Below, one piece after another: positions 59,210-64,000 of a stretch of DNA of 64,000 nt. The position numbers were made by a program, and so were the translations under genes. Location: the NCBI GenBank assembly GCA_016297005.1, contig JAEDHK010000005.1, positions 62,001 to 126,000 of the forward strand, given 5' to 3'. Under the pieces are notes generated by a model. That model saw only the letters and a list, made by a program, of their open reading frames with translations. It had not been told where the DNA came from and ran no database searches. Position 1 is the stretch's first letter. Every line of letters begins with the position of its first letter. This stretch comes from Clostridia bacterium. Its GTDB lineage: Bacteria; Bacillota; Clostridia; Christensenellales; DTU072.

Positions 59210-61870
59210 ATGGCAGTAAAAAAGAGCGTAAAAAATTCGATTTCGCCGATGATGGCTCATCGCAATGAGCTGAAAGAAAAGTATCCCGATACCATCTTAC
59301 TCTACCGTCTCGGCGATTTTTACGAGATGTTTTTTGAAGACGCAATCAAAGCCAGCAAATTGCTCGATCTGACCTTAACGGGGAGGGATTGCGGTCTGGA
59401 AGAAAGGGCGCCGATGTGCGGAGTACCTTATCATGCCGTCGATACTTATATTGCCAGATTGGTCGCAGCGGGAGAAAAGGTCGCCATTTGCGAACAGCTG
59501 ACGGCTCCCGGCGAACAAAAAGGCCTTTTACAACGCGACGTTATCCGCGTTATTACTCCCGGTACCAATACGATCGAAGAAATGTTGGACAGTACCGTCA
59601 ACCATTATCTCGTCGCTGTTGCTAAGTACAAGACGGATTATGCCGTTTCCGCTCTCGATATCGTCACGGGAGAATTTTTTGTTAAGTATTTTCCCGATAC
59701 TTCGCTTGCCGGATGCGAAGATTATCTTCTGGGCTGTGCTCCGAGCGAAATTATTGCTCCGATGGACGTTTGTGCGGAAAGTCGTTCGCTTCTTTCCGTC
59801 AGCACGGAAAGACTCGTTAAGTTTACGACCTATTACGACTACAGTTTTGATTATGATAACGGAAAAACCGCTCTTTTAAAGCATTATTCCGTTTTCGGGC
59901 TGGAAGCACTCGGATTGGAAGATAACAAAGCCGTCGTCGGCGCTCTTGGCGGACTCCTGGATTATGTCAGAAGCACGCAAAAACGCTTTTTGTGTCACTT
60001 ATCCGTGCCAAAGGTCGTGTCTGCTACAAACGAGATGTATCTTGATTACAATACGCGTCGCAATCTAGAATTGACGGAAACGCTTTCGGACGGCAAGAAA
60101 AACGGCAGTCTTTTGTGGGTTTTGGATCGTACGAAGACGGGTATGGGCGCGCGTATGTTGCATCAGTGGCTTTTACATCCTCTCCATTCCGTTCCCGAAA
60201 TAGAAAAGCGCCAGGCCGGCGTAGCAGAGCTCGTTAAAAGCGGATTGACCCGTTCTGCGCTCGGGCAGGCGCTGGAACCCGTTCGCGATCTTGAAAGACT
60301 GGTTACGAAAATATCTTACGGATCCATCATGCCGAAGGATTGTAACAGTCTGAAAGAATCTCTGCGCCAACTGCCGCTTGTCAAGAAGATAATGAGTAAA
60401 CTTCACTCGGAGTATTTTACCGAGTTGAACGCCGATTATTACGATTTTTCAGAACTGGTCGTTTTACTTGAAAAAACGATCGCTTCTTCCGATCTTCCGT
60501 CAACTCTCAAAGACGGTGGGTTTATTGCAAAGGGCTGCAATGAAGAATTGGATCATTTACGTTCTATCGGAGCCGATTCGACAAAAACGATTGCCGAATT
60601 TCAGGAGCGTCAACGCGCGCTTACCGGCGTGCCCTCCCTAAAAGTGGGCAATAACCGCGTGTTCGGTTATTATATCGAGATCAGCAACGCAAAACGCCCG
60701 GAAACGCTTCCGAGCGATTACGTGCGTCGTCAAACGATTGCAAACGGCGAAAGATACGTCAATAACGAACTTCTTAATCTTGAAAAAGACATTTTTACGG
60801 CGACGGAACGTTCCATTCAGTTGGAAAATGAAATATATGCCAATCTTGTTCGCTATTTGAACGAATACGTCGGAAGACTGAAATCCATTGCGGCTTTTAT
60901 TGCCAAAGCCGATTGTATCTATTCTTTGGCGCTTGTTGCGGCTGAGAACAAATACGTTCGTCCCAAGGTCAGTCAAGGCGGTACGCTCGTTATTGTCGAC
61001 GGAAGACATCCCGTCGTAGAAAAACTTTTAAAAAGAAACGAATTCGTTCCGAACGACACCGCATTGGATAAGAACAATCCCATCGCAATACTGACCGGAC
61101 CGAATATGGCCGGCAAGAGTACGTATACTCGTCAGGTCGCTCTCATCACTTTGATGGCGCATATAGGCAGTTTTGTACCCGCATCAAAGGCGGAGATCGG
61201 ATTGTGCGACCGAATCTTTACGCGCGTCGGTGCCAGTGATAATCTTATTCGCGGTCAGAGTACGTTTATGGTGGAAATGCTAGAAGTCGCCAACATTCTC
61301 AATAACGCCACTTCCGATAGTCTTCTTGTTCTGGATGAGATCGGCAGAGGAACGTCTACACTGGATGGTGTAAGCATTGCGTGGGCTATTGTTGAGCATA
61401 TTTTGACCAAAATCAAAGCAAAAACACTCTTTGCTACCCATTATCACGAGTTGATAGAGTTAGAAAAACTTCTCGTCGGTATCAAAAATTATCGTGTTCT
61501 TGTGCAAGAAAGCCCAAGCGGAATTTCGTTTTTATATAAGATCGCAAGAGGGGGTGCCAATCGCAGTTTCGGTATCGAAGTGGCGGGGATCGCCGGCGTG
61601 CCGGCGTCTGTGGTTGCGCGAGCAAAAGATATTTTGATCTCTTTGTCCGAAACGCACGAGCTCAGCGGGAATTTGGAGAATAAACTGAGCGAAGGAAAGG
61701 TCTCTACGGCTCTGCCGTGCGATCAACTGTCCTTATTCCCGGAAGATGAAGAGGTTATGGAGATCAAAAAGATATTGAAAGAAACGGATATCAACAGATG
61801 TACGCCTATGGAAGCTCTTACGATCCTGGCAGATATGAAAAAAATCCTGGAAAATAAAAAAGGTAAATAA
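59210..61870 (+). CDS. mutS: DNA mismatch repair protein MutS
   Basis: An 886-residue full-length MutS that recognises mismatches. The mismatch-contacting G-D-F-Y-E-M motif has Phe37 and Glu39. The ATPase has Walker A G-P-N-M-A-G-K-S-T near 630-638, and T-F-M-V-E-M, D-E-I-G-R-G-T-S-T and T-H-Y-H-E-L follow. The C-terminal region includes Q-L-S-L-F at 839-843, the classic sliding-clamp-binding peptide that brings MutS to the replication fork in Bacillus-type bacteria. There is one base between miaB and this ATG, and mutL follows after 2 bases. Confidence 0.97.
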   Translation: MAVKKSVKNSISPMMAHRNELKEKYPDTILLYRLGDFYEMFFEDAIKASKLLDLTLTGRDCGLEERAPMCGVPYHAVDTYIARLVAAGEKVAICEQLTAPGEQKGLLQRDVIRVITPGTNTIEEMLDSTVNHYLVAVAKYKTDYAVSALDIVTGEFFVKYFPDTSLAGCEDYLLGCAPSEIIAPMDVCAESRSLLSVSTERLVKFTTYYDYSFDYDNGKTALLKHYSVFGLEALGLEDNKAVVGALGGLLDYVRSTQKRFLCHLSVPKVVSATNEMYLDYNTRRNLELTETLSDGKKNGSLLWVLDRTKTGMGARMLHQWLLHPLHSVPEIEKRQAGVAELVKSGLTRSALGQALEPVRDLERLVTKISYGSIMPKDCNSLKESLRQLPLVKKIMSKLHSEYFTELNADYYDFSELVVLLEKTIASSDLPSTLKDGGFIAKGCNEELDHLRSIGADSTKTIAEFQERQRALTGVPSLKVGNNRVFGYYIEISNAKRPETLPSDYVRRQTIANGERYVNNELLNLEKDIFTATERSIQLENEIYANLVRYLNEYVGRLKSIAAFIAKADCIYSLALVAAENKYVRPKVSQGGTLVIVDGRHPVVEKLLKRNEFVPNDTALDKNNPIAILTGPNMAGKSTYTRQVALITLMAHIGSFVPASKAEIGLCDRIFTRVGASDNLIRGQSTFMVEMLEVANILNNATSDSLLVLDEIGRGTSTLDGVSIAWAIVEHILTKIKAKTLFATHYHELIELEKLLVGIKNYRVLVQESPSGISFLYKIARGGANRSFGIEVAGIAGVPASVVARAKDILISLSETHELSGNLENKLSEGKVSTALPCDQLSLFPEDEEVMEIKKILKETDINRCTPMEALTILADMKKILENKKGK

Positions 61871-61872
61871 AT

Positions 61873-63825
61873 ATGGGAAAAATCAATCTTTTGGACAGTT
61901 CTGTCTATAATCGTATTTCCGCGGGAGAAGTGGTAGAAAATCCCTCTTCCGTCGTGAAAGAATTGGTGGAAAACTCCATCGACGCCGGCGCAACGGAAAT
62001 AACCGTTTCTATCGAGTGCGGCGGAATAAAAAATATCACGGTAACCGATAACGGTTGCGGTATGGAAAAAGAGGATCTCGAACTTGCCGTTTTACCTCAT
62101 GCAACCAGTAAAATATCTGCCGCAGAAGATCTGGAAACCGTTGCGACGCTCGGATTTCGAGGCGAGGCTTTGGCCAGTATCTGCGCCGTATCCAAGACGG
62201 TTTTGCGTTCACATTGCGACGGCGAAGACGAAGCGTCGTATATTGCCGTGGAAGGGGGCGTTGTTACGGAAAGGGGACAATGTAACCTTCAAAAAGGCAC
62301 TGTTGTCGAGATCAATTCTCTTTTTTATAATACCCCGGCGCGTTTTCGCTTTTTAAAACCCCCGAAAGGAGAAGCAAATACTGTAACGAAAACCATTGTC
62401 GGTCTGATTTTAGCCAATCCGGACGTTACGATTAATTATATCGTTGACGGAGAACTGGTATTTGCGACCGAAGGAGACGGACTGGAAGGCGCGGTATACC
62501 ATGCTTTCGGCGGAAAAATGTACGACTGCATGATCCCGTTTCATTTGACAGACAAAGGGTATACGATAAGCGGATATACGTCAAGACCTGCGAGCGCGGG
62601 AATTATAGGAACGCGCAATAACGAGATCTTTATCGTGAACGGCAGATGTATAGACGACGCGTCTATGCAGGCCGTTGTCGCCAATGCGTACGGAGACAGG
62701 TTGATGAGAAGGACGTATCCGTCCGTCGTTGTGGATATCGTGATGCCTTTTGCCGACGTGGACGTGAACGTCCATCCGAATAAAAGGGAAGTTCGCTTTG
62801 ACGACTCAAAATTGTTATACGGCCTCGTTTATAACGCAATCAAAGGCGGACTGGACGCAGACGATGAAGCGCGGCGAAAAGAAGTATTGAAGTCGATGAC
62901 GAACGAATTGCATGAAAGGCCCTTTTTTGTAGCACAAGATCCGATCGAATCGGTAGAAGAAGATCGTCGAGAATTTTTTAAAAAGCATTTTAAAGATTAT
63001 ATAGTCGCCGAAGAAGAACCGACGAAAGAATTACTGGATTTTTACAAAAAATCAAACGAAGAATTAAAAAAGATTGACACTCCGTTGCCGTACCCGACGG
63101 AACAAGATATTCTGGAAGCGAAAGAAAGAGAAGCGCGCCAGGCTTCTCTCGGATACGAGGATGTAGAAGAGGGTTCTCCGGAGGATCTTCCGAATAGAAA
63201 AGGGTATTTATTATTCGCCGATTCGAATAAAGAATCAGACGGATTATACGATCTGCGTTCTTATCGTGTTATCGGACAACTTTTCGAAACGTACGTGATT
63301 GTTGAAGTCGGCGACAAAATGTATATCATCGATCAACATGCCGCCCACGAGAGGATATTATTTGATCGTTTTTCCAGAGAAGTGGAGACGAAAGTGTTTA
63401 TTCAGGAACTTGTGTTCCCATACGATATTGTCAATAAAGACGAAGAGGCAATACGGTTTTATTCCGATTACAAAAACGAATTCAGAAAGATGGGTTTCGA
63501 CTTACGTATCAAGGACAACGTCGTTACCGTCAAATCCATTCCGAGCGTATTACTCGGTATGGACGTCTTTAAATTTTTCGATTCGATCGAAAAGGACAAA
63601 CAATTAAAAGAAGTTACGGATGTATCGTTATTCCGCGAAAAACTGGCGCAAACCGCTTGCAAGAGTGCAATAAAAGGTGGGGATAAGCTCGATAAATTAC
63701 AACTTGACTATTTTATCGGCGAATACATCAAAGGAAACGCGCCTTTGCAATGTCCGCACGGAAGACCTACCGTCATCGTAATGACGCACAGAGAAATCGA
63801 AAAAATGTTCGGGAGGATCGTGTGA
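61873..63825 (+). CDS. mutL: DNA mismatch repair endonuclease MutL
   Basis: A 650-residue GHKL-ATPase MutL. The N-terminal half has E-N-S-I-D-A-G-A, D-N-G-C-G-M and T-L-G-F-R-G-E-A-L. The C-terminal dimerisation half has the endonuclease motif D-Q-H-A-A-H-E-R-I-L-F-D (487-498; the last acidic residue is Asp where Glu is usual), Q-E-L-V-F-P (511-516, a probable clamp-binding peptide) and C-P-H-G-R-P (627-632). This is the nicking MutL of bacteria that lack MutH. The spacer (~335-440) is acidic and variable as usual. Its stop overlaps the miaA start (GTGTGA). Confidence 0.97.
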   Translation: MGKINLLDSSVYNRISAGEVVENPSSVVKELVENSIDAGATEITVSIECGGIKNITVTDNGCGMEKEDLELAVLPHATSKISAAEDLETVATLGFRGEALASICAVSKTVLRSHCDGEDEASYIAVEGGVVTERGQCNLQKGTVVEINSLFYNTPARFRFLKPPKGEANTVTKTIVGLILANPDVTINYIVDGELVFATEGDGLEGAVYHAFGGKMYDCMIPFHLTDKGYTISGYTSRPASAGIIGTRNNEIFIVNGRCIDDASMQAVVANAYGDRLMRRTYPSVVVDIVMPFADVDVNVHPNKREVRFDDSKLLYGLVYNAIKGGLDADDEARRKEVLKSMTNELHERPFFVAQDPIESVEEDRREFFKKHFKDYIVAEEEPTKELLDFYKKSNEELKKIDTPLPYPTEQDILEAKEREARQASLGYEDVEEGSPEDLPNRKGYLLFADSNKESDGLYDLRSYRVIGQLFETYVIVEVGDKMYIIDQHAAHERILFDRFSREVETKVFIQELVFPYDIVNKDEEAIRFYSDYKNEFRKMGFDLRIKDNVVTVKSIPSVLLGMDVFKFFDSIEKDKQLKEVTDVSLFREKLAQTACKSAIKGGDKLDKLQLDYFIGEYIKGNAPLQCPHGRPTVIVMTHREIEKMFGRIV

Positions 63826-64000
63826 TAGTTGCGATCGGGGGAGCGACGGCGACCGGAAAGTCGGCTCTGGCAGTAGAACTTGCGCGAAGAATAGGCGGCG
63901 AGATTATCAGCGCCGATTCCATGCAGATCTATCAAGGAATGGATATAGGTACTGCCAAGATTACCGAAGCGGAAAAGGGCGGTATACCGCATTATTTGAT
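63822..64000 (+). CDS. miaA: tRNA dimethylallyltransferase MiaA, 3'-truncated
   Basis: Only the first 59 residues are in the window. It starts at GTG (63822), 5 bases after GGGAGG and overlapping the mutL stop by 4 bases. The P-loop G-G-A-T-A-T-G-K-S is followed by S-A-D-S-M-Q-I-Y-Q-G-M-D-I-G-T-A-K, which together identify MiaA. The enzyme attaches dimethylallyl to A37 of UNN-decoding tRNAs, giving the substrate for MiaB, encoded two genes upstream. The coding sequence runs off the window end. Confidence 0.95.
   Translation, partial: MIVAIGGATATGKSALAVELARRIGGEIISADSMQIYQGMDIGTAKITEAEKGGIPHYL

Overview
The window reads as the chromosome of a Gram-positive, probably anaerobic Clostridia-type bacterium. 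The evidence is the low-to-middling GC content, the miaB-mutS-mutL-miaA order, a rhodanese-less ThiI beside its own cysteine desulfurase, HemZ, MutS2, the PheS/PheT pair, Shine-Dalgarno-rich starts, and surface proteins with lipoprotein signals. Assignment to a gut lineage such as Christensenellales is an inference from the giant Ig/MBG and BspA-like surface proteins and was not tested. The window is very compact: no gap exceeds about 105 bases, and many genes overlap by 1 to 83 bases. I saw no tRNA, rRNA, CRISPR array, insertion sequence or prophage.

Layout. (1) 1-21.7 kb is a surface-protein locus. It holds the tail of a C-terminally membrane-anchored protein, a second such protein, then a terminator and promoter, and a single 19.5 kb gene for a ~6,500-residue predicted lipoprotein. 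That protein has bacterial Ig-like domains, then MBG-like domains, then a ~1,630-residue array of tyrosine-pair ('YY') repeats, and possibly a lectin-like C-terminus. (2) 21.7-26.5 kb: tsaE-tsaB-rimI (t6A tRNA modification and ribosomal acetylation), an alpha/beta hydrolase with a probable CTG start, a membrane-anchored MurF-like ligase and ddl. The first of these overlaps the giant gene by 8 bases. (3) 26.4-29.8 kb, minus strand: a DUF4011-like/SF1 helicase/Vsr-like endonuclease protein, a defence candidate. (4) 29.9-34.5 kb: thyA-dfrA-icd-MBL hydrolase-hemZ, from a clear sigma-A promoter. (5) 34.6-44.8 kb: two paralogous BspA-like leucine-rich-repeat lipoproteins. The second ends in the same YY module seen in the giant protein. 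(6) 44.8-55.6 kb: pheS-pheT-U32 protein-mutS2-small membrane protein-cysteine desulfurase-thiI. (7) 55.6-57.8 kb, minus strand: a class A penicillin-binding protein. (8) 57.9-64 kb: miaB (apparently leaderless)-mutS-mutL-miaA (cut by the window end).

How the genes work together. Translation accuracy and tRNA modification dominate the housekeeping part (TsaE/B, PheS/T, ThiI with its sulfur donor, MiaA/MiaB, perhaps the U32 protein). Mismatch repair (MutS, MutL) sits between the two i6A/ms2i6A genes. Cell-wall building (MurF-like, Ddl, PBP) flanks the surface proteins. The most novel content is the YY repeat. It forms a long array in the giant protein, occurs as single copies inserted into Ig and MBG domains of that protein, and recurs at the end of an unrelated BspA-like protein 28 kb away. 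I know no named family for it.
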